Assembly (NCBI GenBank): GCA_017409405.1
Contig: JAFQSU010000025.1
Span: 1 to 54,364, forward strand
DNA length: 54,364 bases
Source of the DNA: Oscillospiraceae bacterium
Lineage (GTDB): Bacteria; Bacillota; Clostridia; Oscillospirales; JAAYXM01
Direction: 5' to 3'
The position numbers and the translations under genes were made by a program. Under the pieces are notes generated by a model. The model was given only the letters and a program-made list of their open reading frames with translations. It did no database searches and was not told the DNA's origin. Below, one piece after another: positions 1 to 8,745 of this stretch; the first letter of the stretch is position 1; each line of letters opens with the position of its first letter.

Positions 1-28
1 TAATCTCACACCTTTTTGGACAGTCTCC

Positions 29-56
29 AGCGTGTCGATAGATTTATCGACACGCT
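29..56. repeat. 12-bp inverted repeat (stem-loop) downstream of trkH
   Basis: Perfect 12-bp arms (AGCGTGTCGATA at 29-40 and its complement at 45-56) enclose a four-base loop. There is no U-tract directly after either arm, so this is not a classic terminator by itself. It lies just beyond the trkH terminator hairpin, and may be the edge of a longer intergenic inverted-repeat element that continues outside the window. Confidence 0.5.
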
Positions 57-59
57 AAA

Positions 60-81
60 AGCTGTTGCATATGCAACAGCT
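60..81. terminator. Bidirectional terminator hairpin after trkH
   Basis: The two arms AGCTGTTGCAT and ATGCAACAGCT form a perfect 22-base palindrome. It is flanked by AAAA on the left and GTTTTATTT on the right, so it has a U-tract on both strands. It lies 8 bp past the trkH stop codon on the minus strand and would end the trkA-trkH transcript. Confidence 0.75.
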
Positions 82-88
82 GTTTTAT

Positions 89-1531
89 TTAATATTTTTT
101 CCATGTCTGCGGCAACAGCAGAATCATAATCGGGAAAAGCTCAAGTCTTCCGCAAATCATATCAAGCGACAGGACTATCTTCGACAATCCTGAAAATTCG
201 GAATAATTCCCCACAGGACCAACCATAGCAAGGCCCGGACCAATGTTATTGAGCGTCGCCGCCACTGCAGTCACATTCGTTTCAAAACTGAAATTATCAA
301 GCGAAATAATGAGGAAGGAGGCTGCGTAAATAAGTAAATAACATATAAGATAAACACTCACCTTTTTTACGGTCTCGTCATCTATCTTCTTACCGTTAAC
401 ACTTATCATTTTAACGCTCTTGGGATGAATCAGAACTGAAAATTCTCTTTTAAGAGCTTTAATCATTATCATAATTCTCGAAACCTTAATGCCACCGCCG
501 GTAGAGCCTGCACAAGCTCCTATGAACATAAGAGCAACAAGTATCGCTTTGGAAAACTCAGGCCATGTATTAAAATCAACCGTAGAAAATCCCGAAGTGG
601 AAATAATCGAAGCAACTGTAAATGTGTTGTGATGGATAGCACTTCCCACATTATCAAACACTCTGAAGTTTGATAATGTTATGCACGCTATAGCGCCAAG
701 AACTATATATAAAAACATACGAAGCTCTTCGTTTCTCCACGCAGATGAAAACTTGCGCGCTATAATCAGAAAATATATATTGAAATTGACGGAAAACAAA
801 AGCATAAAAACAGTAACAACAGCCTGTATATACGTACTGTATCCGCCAATACTGTCATTTTTTATTCCAAAGCCACCGGTTCCTGCCGTACCGAAGGCAG
901 TTGTTACAGCATCAAAAAACGGCATCTCGCCCATTAACAAAAAAACAATCTCAAGCACGGTAAGCCCTATATATATTCCGTAAAGAGCCTTTGCTGTCAT
1001 GTTTGCTTTCGGCAAAAGCTTTTCAACCTTAGGTCCCGGAGACTCTGCACGAATAAGCTGCATGTTGTATCCTCCGGCCATAGGAGCTATCGCCAGAACA
1101 AACATAAGAACCCCCATACCGCCTATCCAATGAGTGAAGCTTCTCCAAAAAAGCAGACACGAGCTGAGTGCCTCAACATCCGTGAGAATAGTAGCGCCTG
1201 TTGTGGTAAAGCCCGATACAACCTCAAAAAAACAATCAATAAGGTTTGGTATCTCCCGTGAAAAGAAAAACGGAAGTGCGCCGATAAAACTCATTACAAT
1301 CCACGCTACAGAAACTGTAACAAGCCCTTCCCTTGCATACAAATCCTTATTCTTAGGCTTGCAAAAAAGAAGAACCGGGATTGCTATTACAAGGCTTAAC
1401 AACATGGCCGGAAGAAATGCGAATCCGGCTGTTTCCTGATAATACAAGGCAACAAATATCGGCAACAGCATTGCGACTGCATCAAACAGAAGAATGTACG
1501 CATTAAGCCTTAAAACCATTTTTGTATTCAT
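89..1531 (-). CDS. trkH: Trk/Ktr-type potassium uptake protein TrkH
   Basis: Integral membrane K+ transporter subunit that forms the ion path and is gated by the cytoplasmic TrkA protein encoded just upstream. The 480-residue length is typical of TrkH. About ten hydrophobic segments are visible, together with four pore-loop motifs: SGFTTTGAT near residues 106-114, GTAGTGGFG near 214-222, STSGFST near 310, and NNIGPGLAMVGP near 430. The glycines in these loops form the K+ selectivity filter in the family. The start ATG directly abuts the trkA TAA, so the two genes are translationally coupled. The gene ends in a strong hairpin. Identity is secure; preference for K+ over Na+ is inferred from the family. 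Confidence 0.95.
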   Translation of the reverse strand: MNTKMVLRLNAYILLFDAVAMLLPIFVALYYQETAGFAFLPAMLLSLVIAIPVLLFCKPKNKDLYAREGLVTVSVAWIVMSFIGALPFFFSREIPNLIDCFFEVVSGFTTTGATILTDVEALSSCLLFWRSFTHWIGGMGVLMFVLAIAPMAGGYNMQLIRAESPGPKVEKLLPKANMTAKALYGIYIGLTVLEIVFLLMGEMPFFDAVTTAFGTAGTGGFGIKNDSIGGYSTYIQAVVTVFMLLFSVNFNIYFLIIARKFSSAWRNEELRMFLYIVLGAIACITLSNFRVFDNVGSAIHHNTFTVASIISTSGFSTVDFNTWPEFSKAILVALMFIGACAGSTGGGIKVSRIMIMIKALKREFSVLIHPKSVKMISVNGKKIDDETVKKVSVYLICYLLIYAASFLIISLDNFSFETNVTAVAATLNNIGPGLAMVGPVGNYSEFSGLSKIVLSLDMICGRLELFPIMILLLPQTWKKY

Positions 1532-2905
1532 TTAATTCACCGCTTCATCATCAAGTATTTGCTCAAGCCTGCTTATTCCTTTATGGGTTGTAACAACTAT
1601 GACAGTGTCTCCGAGTTGAATGCTGTCTTTACCTGTAGGTGTGAACGTCTGACCGTTTCTCGTTATACAAGCGATAAGTGTACCCTTTTTGACATCAAGC
1701 TCTGCAAACGGAACACCAATAATATCAGAATCATGGCGTATGCGGAACTCAAGAGCCTCTACTCTGTCATCCACTATTCTGTGCAGCGATTCCATGCTTG
1801 CATCCCATGAATTTTGCATAACTCTGACATATCGCAGGATGTAGTCTGCCGTGATATGCTTCGGATAAACAATGCTTCCTATCGGCATGCCTTTGAGCAC
1901 GTCGTCAAAATCAAAGTGCTTGATTTTTGTAATTATTTTTGCCTCCGGCACCTGCTGGTTTGCGTATATTGACATAAGAACATTCTGCTCATCAACGCCC
2001 GTGAGACTCAAAACCGCATCTGCATTTTCGATATGCTCTTCATGAAGCAGATGGTTATTCGTGCCGTCGCCGTTGATAATCATAGCTTCGGGCAGAAGCT
2101 CACTAAGCTCTTCACAGCGCTCCTTATCAATTTCAATTATTTTTACCTTAAGACCGGATTCCAAAAGCTTCTTTGTCAGATAGTACGTAATTCTTCCGCC
2201 GCCGATAATTACAACGTCTTTTATCCTTGATGATACTGCACCGACTTTTTCAAAAAAGTCGTTTGCAACTTTAATGGGAGCAACAAAAGAGATTATATCC
2301 CCTGCTCTCAGAATAAAGTCACCGGTCGGAACAAAAACATCCGTGCCGCGCTCTACGGCGCATATAAACACAGTTGTTTTTAAATGTGTTCTGAGCTGAT
2401 GTATACGCAGTTCGTTCAAAACGGAGCCTTCGGGGATTGCATACTTCATGATTTCAACTCTTCCCTTTGCGAAGGTTTCTATCCGTATCGCAGTCGGGAA
2501 TCTCAGAAGTCTTGATATTTCATTTGCAGCAGCAAGCTCGGGGTTGATGCACATACTGAGACCGAGGTCATCCTTTATCAGGTTTATAGCATCTGCGTAT
2601 ATGGGGTTTCGAACACGGGCAATGGTGTTTTTTGCTCCGAGCTTCTTTGCAAGAAGACAGCTGAGAAGATTAAGCTCATCCGAGCGCATCATTGCAATGA
2701 GTATGTCACACTCTTCCACCTTGGCTTCTTTTAAAACAGCAACAGATTCTCCGTGTCCTTCAACGCACATAACATCCAGAGTGTTGCTCATTTCCTCAAG
2801 CTTTTCGACATCTGTATCAACAATAACAATATTATGTTTTTCTGCAACAAGCTCTTTGGCAAGAGTAGTTCCTACCTTGCCGCAGCCAACAATAATAATA
2901 TTCAT
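1532..2905 (-). CDS. trkA: Trk potassium uptake regulatory subunit TrkA (two RCK domains)
   Basis: Peripheral cytoplasmic regulator of the TrkH channel. At 457 residues it is the full duplicated form: N-terminal Rossmann/RCK_N with GCGKVG at residues 7-12 and an acidic VDTD at the end of beta-2, an RCK_C near 140-220, a second RCK_N beginning VVIIGGGRITYYL near 227, and a second RCK_C at the end. The family binds NAD(H) or ATP in the Rossmann folds; RCK_C domains in Firmicutes can bind c-di-AMP, which matters because the c-di-AMP receptor DarA is also in this window. A good AAGGAGA site lies 8 bp before the ATG, and a TTGATT-17-TAATAT promoter lies about 35-60 bp upstream. Identity is secure; the ligand is not determined here. 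Confidence 0.95.
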   Translation of the reverse strand: MNIIIVGCGKVGTTLAKELVAEKHNIVIVDTDVEKLEEMSNTLDVMCVEGHGESVAVLKEAKVEECDILIAMMRSDELNLLSCLLAKKLGAKNTIARVRNPIYADAINLIKDDLGLSMCINPELAAANEISRLLRFPTAIRIETFAKGRVEIMKYAIPEGSVLNELRIHQLRTHLKTTVFICAVERGTDVFVPTGDFILRAGDIISFVAPIKVANDFFEKVGAVSSRIKDVVIIGGGRITYYLTKKLLESGLKVKIIEIDKERCEELSELLPEAMIINGDGTNNHLLHEEHIENADAVLSLTGVDEQNVLMSIYANQQVPEAKIITKIKHFDFDDVLKGMPIGSIVYPKHITADYILRYVRVMQNSWDASMESLHRIVDDRVEALEFRIRHDSDIIGVPFAELDVKKGTLIACITRNGQTFTPTGKDSIQLGDTVIVVTTHKGISRLEQILDDEAVN

Positions 2906-2939
2906 CTCAGGCTCTCCTTACAGAATAATGTATGCTTAT

Positions 2940-2968
2940 ATATTACCACTTTTATCTATTTTAATCAA
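2940..2968 (-). promoter_or_regulatory. Promoter of trkA-trkH
   Basis: On the minus strand, TTGATT (2963-2968) and TAATAT (2940-2945) are separated by exactly 17 bp, about 35 bp upstream of the trkA start. This is a good sigma-A type promoter. Confidence 0.65.
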
Positions 2969-2975
2969 TCGTTTT

Positions 2976-3506
2976 TTATTCGTCAAAAGTATATTTAATT
3001 ACCCTTTTTCTGTCGTGTATCAACATCCCGATTACAGTAAACACAAGCAACGACACATGTGTAAAAAGGGCGGCATAAGACTTTGACAGAACGTCGTATG
3101 TACACCAGAGAAGCATGTTCACAATCGTCCAGAATCTGTACTTTGCCCCGTTTTTCTGCCCGATGCACATAACAAACGTAAGGGACGCAATTATAATAAG
3201 AATTCCAAGCGGAGACAGCCCGCTTGCCCAGATATTAACAGCAATTACCGATGCTATATTGATTGCAATGACCCACAGCGGCAGCGGTTTGTTTTTAGAA
3301 TCGAAGAAATATGTTACAATAGACATTATACTTCCGATATAACATGCCGCAGCTCCGTTTATTCCGCTGCCTGCAACAAGATAACTTGTTGCCACCAGAA
3401 AATTACCGCAAAAAACGAAAAACAGAATTCTTTTCATTTTCTCGCCCTTTGTCAGGGATGCACATATCATTGATATCAAACCCAAAACACTTAAAACATA
3501 AGACAT
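2976..3506 (-). CDS. YgjV-family inner membrane protein
   Basis: A small 176-residue polytopic membrane protein with about six hydrophobic segments and short loops. It resembles the bacterial YgjV/Imp-YgjV family: MSYVLSVLGLISMICASLTK at the start, small glycine/alanine-rich helices, and a conserved tryptophan/tyrosine patch near VNMLLWCTYDVLSKSYAAL. The family has no established function. It is transcribed alone from a TTGCAA-17-TAATAT promoter and ends about 8 bp before the trkA promoter, with no terminator seen, so readthrough into trkA is possible. The ATG is preceded by AAGGAAGG at a rather long distance (about 12 bp). The family call is moderately sure. Confidence 0.75.
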   Translation of the reverse strand: MSYVLSVLGLISMICASLTKGEKMKRILFFVFCGNFLVATSYLVAGSGINGAAACYIGSIMSIVTYFFDSKNKPLPLWVIAINIASVIAVNIWASGLSPLGILIIIASLTFVMCIGQKNGAKYRFWTIVNMLLWCTYDVLSKSYAALFTHVSLLVFTVIGMLIHDRKRVIKYTFDE

Positions 3507-3546
3507 CGTGTGTAAAATCCTTCCTTATTATTTATCCGATTTAAAT

Positions 3547-3575
3547 ATATTATCACAGTCTTTATGTATTTGCAA
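3547..3575 (-). promoter_or_regulatory. Promoter of the YgjV-like gene
   Basis: Minus-strand TTGCAA (3570-3575) and TAATAT (3547-3552) with a 17-bp spacer, about 40 bp before the ATG. The -35 box touches the neighbouring terminator stem. Confidence 0.6.
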
Positions 3576-3578
3576 CAA

Positions 3579-3618
3579 AAAAGAGCTGTAGAAAAACGCA
3601 GTTTGCTACAGCTCTTTT
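3579..3618. terminator. Terminator hairpin after the DUF2383-like gene
   Basis: Thirteen-base arms, AAAAGAGCTGTAG (3579-3591) and CTACAGCTCTTTT (3606-3618), are flanked by A and T runs. It ends the minus-strand transcript of the four-helix protein at 3644 and also insulates the promoter next to it. Confidence 0.75.
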
Positions 3619-3643
3619 GAGTCAATCTTATATCAGCAGTGTG

Positions 3644-4078
3644 TTACAGATACGGGCGAATGTCTGTCGCAAGCTTTTCTTCCTGCTTGATAAGTCTTTT
3701 TGCAATATCCTTTGATATTTCATCGGCCGCCTTATATTTGTTCATATATTTATTGAGAGATTTTACTCCCATGTTGCAACCGTCTGTAATCAAATCGGCA
3801 ACAGTTTCATCCGAGCCGTTAACCGCAAGCTTCATGTTCGTTTTCATCCAGGACATTCCCTTTGCAATTGGTGCAGGGTCTTTTCCGTCATCGCGGTATT
3901 TATCCAGAAGCTTTTGAATTTCCTTTTCCAATTTTTTATGCTCGTTTTTACAGGCACTCAAATACTGCTTCAATTCATTATTTCCGACGTATTTCAATGT
4001 ATCATCTATTGATGATACACCCATTTTCACACCTGCATCACATTCTCGGAGAAGCTTGATTGTATCCTGTTCTATCAT
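3644..4078 (-). CDS. Four-helix (DUF2383/ferritin-like) protein of unknown function
   Basis: A 144-residue soluble, highly helical and charged protein with no signal peptide or membrane segment. The layout (about four amphipathic helices, ECDAGVKMGVSSIDDTL near the start and CNMGVKSLNKYMNKY near residue 105) looks like the DUF2383/ferritin-like four-helix proteins common in gut Clostridia. No clear E-x-x-H di-iron signature is present, so an iron-binding role cannot be claimed. A good AAAGGA site lies 10 bp before the ATG. It stands alone between a terminator and the trmN6-like gene. Function unknown. Confidence 0.75.
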   Translation of the reverse strand: MIEQDTIKLLRECDAGVKMGVSSIDDTLKYVGNNELKQYLSACKNEHKKLEKEIQKLLDKYRDDGKDPAPIAKGMSWMKTNMKLAVNGSDETVADLITDGCNMGVKSLNKYMNKYKAADEISKDIAKRLIKQEEKLATDIRPYL

Positions 4079-4187
4079 AAAGACAAGTCCTTTCTTTTTT
4101 GGATACTGTCATTATCCCCCGTTATCTGTCAATAATTCAAGAAAAAATCCTTTACGGTAAAAGCAGGTGCAGAGCTTGGCATCAGAT

Positions 4188-4901
4188 TTATTTACGGTGA
4201 TATATTTTTTTAGTTTCTTCGCTTTCGCTTCCGTCAGCATTTTTCAGAATAAGTGCAGGAAGATGTTTGATGCCGCTTCCCCCACCCTTTCTTGCCTCAA
4301 GTAAAACAAGTGAAGGTTCTGCCGTAACCGTGTCCTGAACAAGACGCATACGTTTAGGTGCAAGATTATGCTTTTTGAGCGCCAAAAACAAATCATAAAG
4401 CCTTGAAGGTCTGTATACAAGGGAAAAATCTCCGCCGAACTTCAGAAGATACGAAGCCGCTTCACAAACATCATCTATGGTACAGCAAATCTCCATCCTC
4501 GCACACAAAAGCTCTTCCCGCCCTGTTTCAAGCCCTGCTCCCTTTTGCATGAACGGAGGGTTTGACACCACCGAATCAAAGCTGCCTGCCTCAAAAACAC
4601 TGCGGACATCCTTTAAATCAAGTGTATATACCTTCATCCTGTTTTCAAGATTATTGTGCATTACATTTTTTCGTGCAAGTTCTGCCGCACCCTCAACAAT
4701 TTCGACACCCGAAATCGAAATATTTTCGTGCCGTGCCGCAAGAAGAACGGAAACAGCGCCGCTGCCGCAGCCCAGGTCACACACGTTTGCGCCCTTCTTC
4801 ACTCTTGCAAACTCAGACAAAAGCATAGCATCTGTGCCAAGCTTTAAGTATTTTTCGTCCTGCTCCATCACAAAACCGTTTATTCCGAGATTATCAAGCA
4901 T
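4188..4901 (-). CDS. trmN6: tRNA1(Val) (adenine(37)-N6)-methyltransferase-like protein
   Basis: SAM-dependent adenine methyltransferase of the TrmN6/YfiC type, acting on adenine next to the anticodon. It has the class I SAM site VCDLGCGSGAVSVLLA and the NPPF catalytic motif (FDSVVSNPPFMQKG), which replaces the usual NPPY. The N-terminal DAMLLSEFARV segment is typical of the family. An upstream in-frame ATG at 4958 gives 256 residues. I chose 4901 because the site AGAGGTG sits 6 bp before that ATG and the extra N-terminus is unlike the family. A second ATG at 4907 is too close to the site. The exact tRNA target is inferred from the family. Confidence 0.85.
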   Translation of the reverse strand: MLDNLGINGFVMEQDEKYLKLGTDAMLLSEFARVKKGANVCDLGCGSGAVSVLLAARHENISISGVEIVEGAAELARKNVMHNNLENRMKVYTLDLKDVRSVFEAGSFDSVVSNPPFMQKGAGLETGREELLCARMEICCTIDDVCEAASYLLKFGGDFSLVYRPSRLYDLFLALKKHNLAPKRMRLVQDTVTAEPSLVLLEARKGGGSGIKHLPALILKNADGSESEETKKIYHRK

Positions 4902-4996
4902 TATCATCACCTCTGTCTCATTTATGTTATCGTGACATAAAAAAAATGTCAAGTTCAAAAAATATAAATTTTTTTAAAAAATACATACTCTTGACC

Positions 4997-5025
4997 TTGA
5001 CATATTGCCAATTTACATCTAAAAT
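4997..5025 (+). promoter_or_regulatory. Promoter of rny
   Basis: TTGACA (4997-5002) and TAAAAT (5020-5025) with a 17-bp spacer: a near-consensus sigma-A promoter. It would give an RNA starting near 5032 and an untranslated leader of about 130 nt. Confidence 0.75.
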
Positions 5026-5031
5026 ATAAAG

Positions 5032-5164
5032 GTGGGTAATATCGTTGTTATTGATTGCGCTGTGCGTAAAATCGCATTTAACAATAACTTGATTTATTAC
5101 ATATTGATTTATGAATTGAACATTTAAAAATCATCAAAAAAACAAAGGAGGTAATGCAGACAAA
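5032..5164 (+). promoter_or_regulatory. Structured 5' untranslated leader of rny
   Basis: About 130 nt between the predicted transcription start and the rny ATG. Visible pairings are TTATTG (5048-5053) with CAATAA (5082-5087), enclosing TGCG (5056-5059) with CGCA (5073-5076). The ribosome site AAAGGAGG (5144-5151) is followed by a four-codon frame ATG-CAG-ACA-AAA-TGA (5154-5168) whose stop overlaps the rny start. Such a leader could let RNase Y act on its own message, but that is inference. Confidence 0.4.
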
Positions 5165-6730
5165 ATGAATTTTTCACAAATTTCAATCACCACATGGATT
5201 ATTATTGCGGCAGTTTGTGCCGTTTTAGCAGTTATTGCGTTTGTTCTCGGTGTTTCTTTCCGTAAAAAAATTGCAGAAAAAACCATTTCAAGTGCTGAGA
5301 ACGAAGCAAAAAGAATTGTTAATGACTCCATAAAGACAGCCGAAAGCAAAAAGCGCGAGCTTTTAATTGAGGCCAAGGAGGAAATCCATAAAAACAGAAC
5401 AGAGTTTGACCGCGAGATGAAGGACAGGCGTGCAGAGCTTCAAAAGCAGGAGCGCAGAGTCGTTCAGCGCGAAGAGTCTCTCGACAAAAAGCACGAAGCC
5501 ATTGAGCAGAAGGATGCTGCTCTCTCCAAGAAGATAAAGGACAACGAAGCACTCAACGATGAGCTTAAGCTGATAAAGCGCAGTCAGCTTGAAATGCTCG
5601 AAAAAATTTCGGGCTACACAGTCGAAGAGGCCAAGCAGTTCCTTATTCAGAATCTCGAATCCGAAGTCCGTCACGATTACGCCGTCCGACTTAAGGACCT
5701 TGAGGCTCAGTTCAAGGACGAGGCAGACGACAAAGCACGCAAGCTCATTTCTCTCGCCATTCAGAAGTGTGCGGCTGACCACGTTGCCGAGGCAACTGTT
5801 TCCGTTGTTCCGCTTCCGAATGATGAAATGAAGGGTCGTATCATCGGCCGTGAGGGTCGAAACATCCGCACTCTCGAAACACTTACCGGTGTTGATCTCA
5901 TTATTGACGACACACCCGAAGCAATAACTCTTTCAAGCTTTGACCCCATCAGACGTGAGGTTGCACGTCTCTCTCTTGAAAAGCTTATTACTGACGGTCG
6001 CATACATCCTGCAAGAATTGAGGAAATGGTTGAAAAGGCTCGCCGTGAGGTTGACCTTGTAATCAAGCAGGAGGGTGAGCGCGCAACGTTTGATACCGGT
6101 GTTCACGGTCTTAACCCCGAAATCATAAAGCTTCTCGGTCGTCTCCGTTTCCGTACAAGCTATGGTCAGAATGTTCTCAAGCACTCCATTGAAGTTGCGC
6201 ACATCGCAGGTCTTCTTGCTGCAGAGCTCGGAGTTGATGTTATGCTTGCAAAGCGTGCCGGTCTTCTCCATGACCTCGGAAAGAGTGTTGACCACGAAAT
6301 AGAAGGCTCACACGTATCTATCGGTGTTGACCTTGCTAAGAAGTATAAAGAAAGCGAAGACGTCGTTCATGCTATCCATGCTCACCACGGTGACGTTGAG
6401 CCGAGAACAATCGTCGCTTGTCTCGTTCAGGCGGCTGATGCAATCAGCGCAGCCCGTCCCGGTGCAAGACGTGAAAACCTTGAAAACTACATCAAGCGTC
6501 TTGAAAAGCTTGAAGAAATTGCGACATCCTTCTCCGGCGTTGAACGCTCCTTTGCAATCCAGGCCGGCCGTGAGGTTCGCATAATAGTAAAGCCGGACGA
6601 AGTCAATGACGACGAGCTGATTCTGCTTTCACGCGACCTTGCGAAGAAGATAGAAAACGAGCTCGAATATCCGGGTCAGATCAAAGTACATCTTATCCGC
6701 GAGACCCGTGCTATCGACTACGCAAAATAA
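5165..6730 (+). CDS. rny: Ribonuclease Y (membrane-anchored endoribonuclease)
   Basis: Endonuclease that starts mRNA decay in Firmicutes, tethered to the membrane. Layout in 521 residues: N-terminal membrane helix (about 10-30), long charged coiled coil (about 35-200), a KH RNA-binding domain with [15 protein letters not shown] near 220, an HD catalytic domain ([17 protein letters not shown] near 340, then LLHDLGK carrying the HD pair) and the C-terminal Rny domain. The length is typical. The site AAAGGAGG ends 13 bp before the ATG, which is longer than usual, and a four-codon frame lies in between. Base use is rich in CTC/CTT/GTT codons, as in strongly expressed genes here. Followed by ymdB, a classic neighbour. 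Confidence 0.97.
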   Translation: MNFSQISITTWIIIAAVCAVLAVIAFVLGVSFRKKIAEKTISSAENEAKRIVNDSIKTAESKKRELLIEAKEEIHKNRTEFDREMKDRRAELQKQERRVVQREESLDKKHEAIEQKDAALSKKIKDNEALNDELKLIKRSQLEMLEKISGYTVEEAKQFLIQNLESEVRHDYAVRLKDLEAQFKDEADDKARKLISLAIQKCAADHVAEATVSVVPLPNDEMKGRIIGREGRNIRTLETLTGVDLIIDDTPEAITLSSFDPIRREVARLSLEKLITDGRIHPARIEEMVEKARREVDLVIKQEGERATFDTGVHGLNPEIIKLLGRLRFRTSYGQNVLKHSIEVAHIAGLLAAELGVDVMLAKRAGLLHDLGKSVDHEIEGSHVSIGVDLAKKYKESEDVVHAIHAHHGDVEPRTIVACLVQAADAISAARPGARRENLENYIKRLEKLEEIATSFSGVERSFAIQAGREVRIIVKPDEVNDDELILLSRDLAKKIENELEYPGQIKVHLIRETRAIDYAK

Positions 6731-6743
6731 ATAGCAAAAATAT

Positions 6744-6792
6744 ATGGTGTAATCCTGATATTTGTGATACAATATCATATGGATTACACCAT
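6744..6792. terminator. Long double hairpin between rny and ymdB
   Basis: Outer arms ATGGTGTAATCC (6744-6755) and its complement (6781-6792), inner arms TGATATT (6756-6762) and AATATCA (6771-6777), with a three-base bulge. The 3' flank TTATATTT is U-rich, so it may act as a leaky terminator or as an RNA-stability element separating rny and ymdB in one transcript. Confidence 0.55.
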
Positions 6793-6817
6793 TTATATTT
6801 AGAAAGAGGTAACCTCA

Positions 6818-7597
6818 TTGAAAATTCTTGCAATAGGTGATGTTGTCGGAAAAGGCGGAATCCGCGCCGTGACCGAAAACCTTTCATCCCTCAAAAAAGA
6901 GTACAATGCGAAATTTACCGTTGTAAACGGTGAAAATGCAGACATGGTGGGCATTCTCCCCGAGCAGGCAGAGGCTCTTTTTCAGGCAGGCGCCGATGTT
7001 ATTACCCTTGGAAATCATACCTGGGGCAGACGTCAGATCGCTTCGTATATCGAAAATGAACCGGCACTTCTCCGCCCCCACAATATCCCGGGAAGCGCTC
7101 CCGGCTGCGGCTGTGGAATATTCGATGCCTTCGGAAGACGTGCTCTCGTCATAAGCCTTATGGGGCGCTGTGAAATGCAATTCGGTGCAGACAACCCCTT
7201 CTTTGCCGCCGATAAAATACTCAAGCAGTATGAAGGCAAATACGACTTTGTGCTGTGCGATTTTCACGCAGAAGCCACAAGCGAGAAGCAGGCTTTCGGA
7301 TATTATGTTGACGGAAGAATCTCAGCCGTCTGGGGCACGCACACACATGTGCAGACAGCCGATGAAAAGATATTGCCTCACGGCACGGGCTTCATATGTG
7401 ACCTCGGCATGTGTGGTATGTATAATTCCGTTATAGGCTGTGCGCCTGAAAAATCCCTTGCAACATTTCTCGGGAATATTCCCGAGCGCTTTGCAGAGGG
7501 TCCCGGCGATATAATGATAAACGGCGCATGCTTCGATATTTCCGATAACGGTCTGTGCACCTCGGTCGAGAGAATTAACAGAGTATTGAAAGGATAG
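6818..7597 (+). CDS. ymdB: YmdB-family metallophosphoesterase (2',3'-cNMP phosphodiesterase)
   Basis: 259-residue metallophosphoesterase of the TIGR00282/YmdB type, which hydrolyses 2',3'-cyclic nucleotides and affects biofilm and motility decisions in Bacillus. Metal-ligand motifs are all visible: GDVVGKGG near the start, NGENAD near residue 40, GNHTWGR near 68, DFHAEATSEK near 148 and GTHTHVQTAD near 172. Translation starts at TTG, with AGAAAGAGGT 7 bp upstream; no closer ATG in frame precedes the first beta strand. Standard neighbour of rny; 5 bp separate it from the next gene, so the two phosphoesterases are co-translated. Confidence 0.93.
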   Translation: MKILAIGDVVGKGGIRAVTENLSSLKKEYNAKFTVVNGENADMVGILPEQAEALFQAGADVITLGNHTWGRRQIASYIENEPALLRPHNIPGSAPGCGCGIFDAFGRRALVISLMGRCEMQFGADNPFFAADKILKQYEGKYDFVLCDFHAEATSEKQAFGYYVDGRISAVWGTHTHVQTADEKILPHGTGFICDLGMCGMYNSVIGCAPEKSLATFLGNIPERFAEGPGDIMINGACFDISDNGLCTSVERINRVLKG

Positions 7598-7602
7598 TTT
7601 TT

Positions 7603-8670
7603 ATGGCTAAAATCATACATTCCGGTGATATTCACCTTGACAGCGCGTTTGTCAATCTTACACCGGAAAACGCCAGACTGCGCCGCCGTCACCTCCGCGA
7701 TGTTTTTTCAAGGCTGATAGATACGGCAAACGACGAACAGGTTGATGCACTCATTCTTGCAGGCGATGTTTTTGATGCATATCCGATTTTCCCCGAAACA
7801 GAAGCTGCTTTTTTAAACGCTCTTAAGCGCGCTGAAATGCCTGTTTTTATAACTCCCGGAAATCACGACCCCTACACAGCAGACTCGCCGTATCGCACAC
7901 TTGAGCTTCCCGAAAATGTTTATGTTTTTAAAAGCGAGAAGCTCTCCTTCTTTGAGTTAGACGAGAAAAAGCTTCGCATTTTCGGTTTTGGCTATAATAA
8001 AGAGAGTTTTGATGAGCATATTCTTGACGGCTTCACAGTTCCCGATGACGATTTCGTGAACATACTTATTCTTCACTCAAATCTTTACACGGACGGCTAC
8101 AGTCCCGTCACGGCAGACGAAATAAAAGAAAGCTGCGCAGACTACGTTGCCCTCGGGCATGTACATAAACCTACCGAGGTTTTAAAGGCAGGAAAAACAC
8201 ACTATGCATACTGCGGATGTCTTGTAGCGCGCGATTTCGGCGAAATGTATGACACCGGGTATCTTATCGGTGAAGTGACGAAAAACGGTGCAAATCTTAT
8301 AAGACGGAGCATCTCAGATATCAAATACCGTGAAATCACCGTCGATATCGGCATCGAGTCCGATATTTCGAAGCAGCTTCCCTCCCCGTCTGACAGCGAG
8401 CATATTCGTCTGACTCTTGTCGGTGAATGTGAAAAACCTGATGTTGATGCCATTTTCAATGAATTTTCAAAAAAATACGGCGAGTTTTATGTTGAGGATA
8501 AAACAACCGCTCCCCGTGATTTATGGCTCGGAATTGAAGAAGATACTCTCCGCGGTGTTTTTCTCCGAAAAATGAAGGCTCAGCTTGAATGTGCCACAGA
8601 CGAAGAAAAGGAAAAAATTCTGCTTGCAACAAAATTCGGTATAAATGCAATAGAAAACAGAGACATATAA
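7603..8670 (+). CDS. Mre11/SbcD/YhaO-type DNA repair exonuclease
   Basis: 355-residue calcineurin-like phosphoesterase of the SbcD/YhaO group. Motifs in order: GDIHLDS (residue 8), AGDVFD (about 50), TPGNHDPY (about 85), LHSNLY (about 150) and ALGHVHKP (about 186). These supply the two-metal site. The C-terminal 120 residues hold the capping domain. SbcD/YhaO proteins work with an SMC-like ATPase (SbcC/YhaN) that normally follows; here the gene instead ends in a strong terminator facing nrdR, so the partner is elsewhere or absent. It begins 5 bp after ymdB, sharing that operon. Substrate is inferred from family. Confidence 0.85.
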   Translation: MAKIIHSGDIHLDSAFVNLTPENARLRRRHLRDVFSRLIDTANDEQVDALILAGDVFDAYPIFPETEAAFLNALKRAEMPVFITPGNHDPYTADSPYRTLELPENVYVFKSEKLSFFELDEKKLRIFGFGYNKESFDEHILDGFTVPDDDFVNILILHSNLYTDGYSPVTADEIKESCADYVALGHVHKPTEVLKAGKTHYAYCGCLVARDFGEMYDTGYLIGEVTKNGANLIRRSISDIKYREITVDIGIESDISKQLPSPSDSEHIRLTLVGECEKPDVDAIFNEFSKKYGEFYVEDKTTAPRDLWLGIEEDTLRGVFLRKMKAQLECATDEEKEKILLATKFGINAIENRDI

Positions 8671-8700
8671 GTGGGACATCGAAAAAGGCGTGAGAGCAAA

Positions 8701-8744
8701 AAACAGGGCTGTAAAAGTCATAACCGACTTTTACAGCCCTGTTT
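8701..8744. terminator. Bidirectional terminator between the exonuclease and nrdR
   Basis: A 19-bp perfect stem (8701-8719 with 8726-8744) and a six-base loop, with AAAA before and TTCTTATTT after. It serves the plus-strand exonuclease transcript and the minus-strand nrdR transcript, which converge here. Confidence 0.85.
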
Positions 8745-8745
8745 C

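Noticed and set aside
5045..5092. A possible 15-codon leader peptide in the rny leader with a good AAAGGTGGG site
   Set aside because: The ribosome site (5028-5036) coincides with the predicted transcription start near 5032, so the RNA would not carry a usable site.
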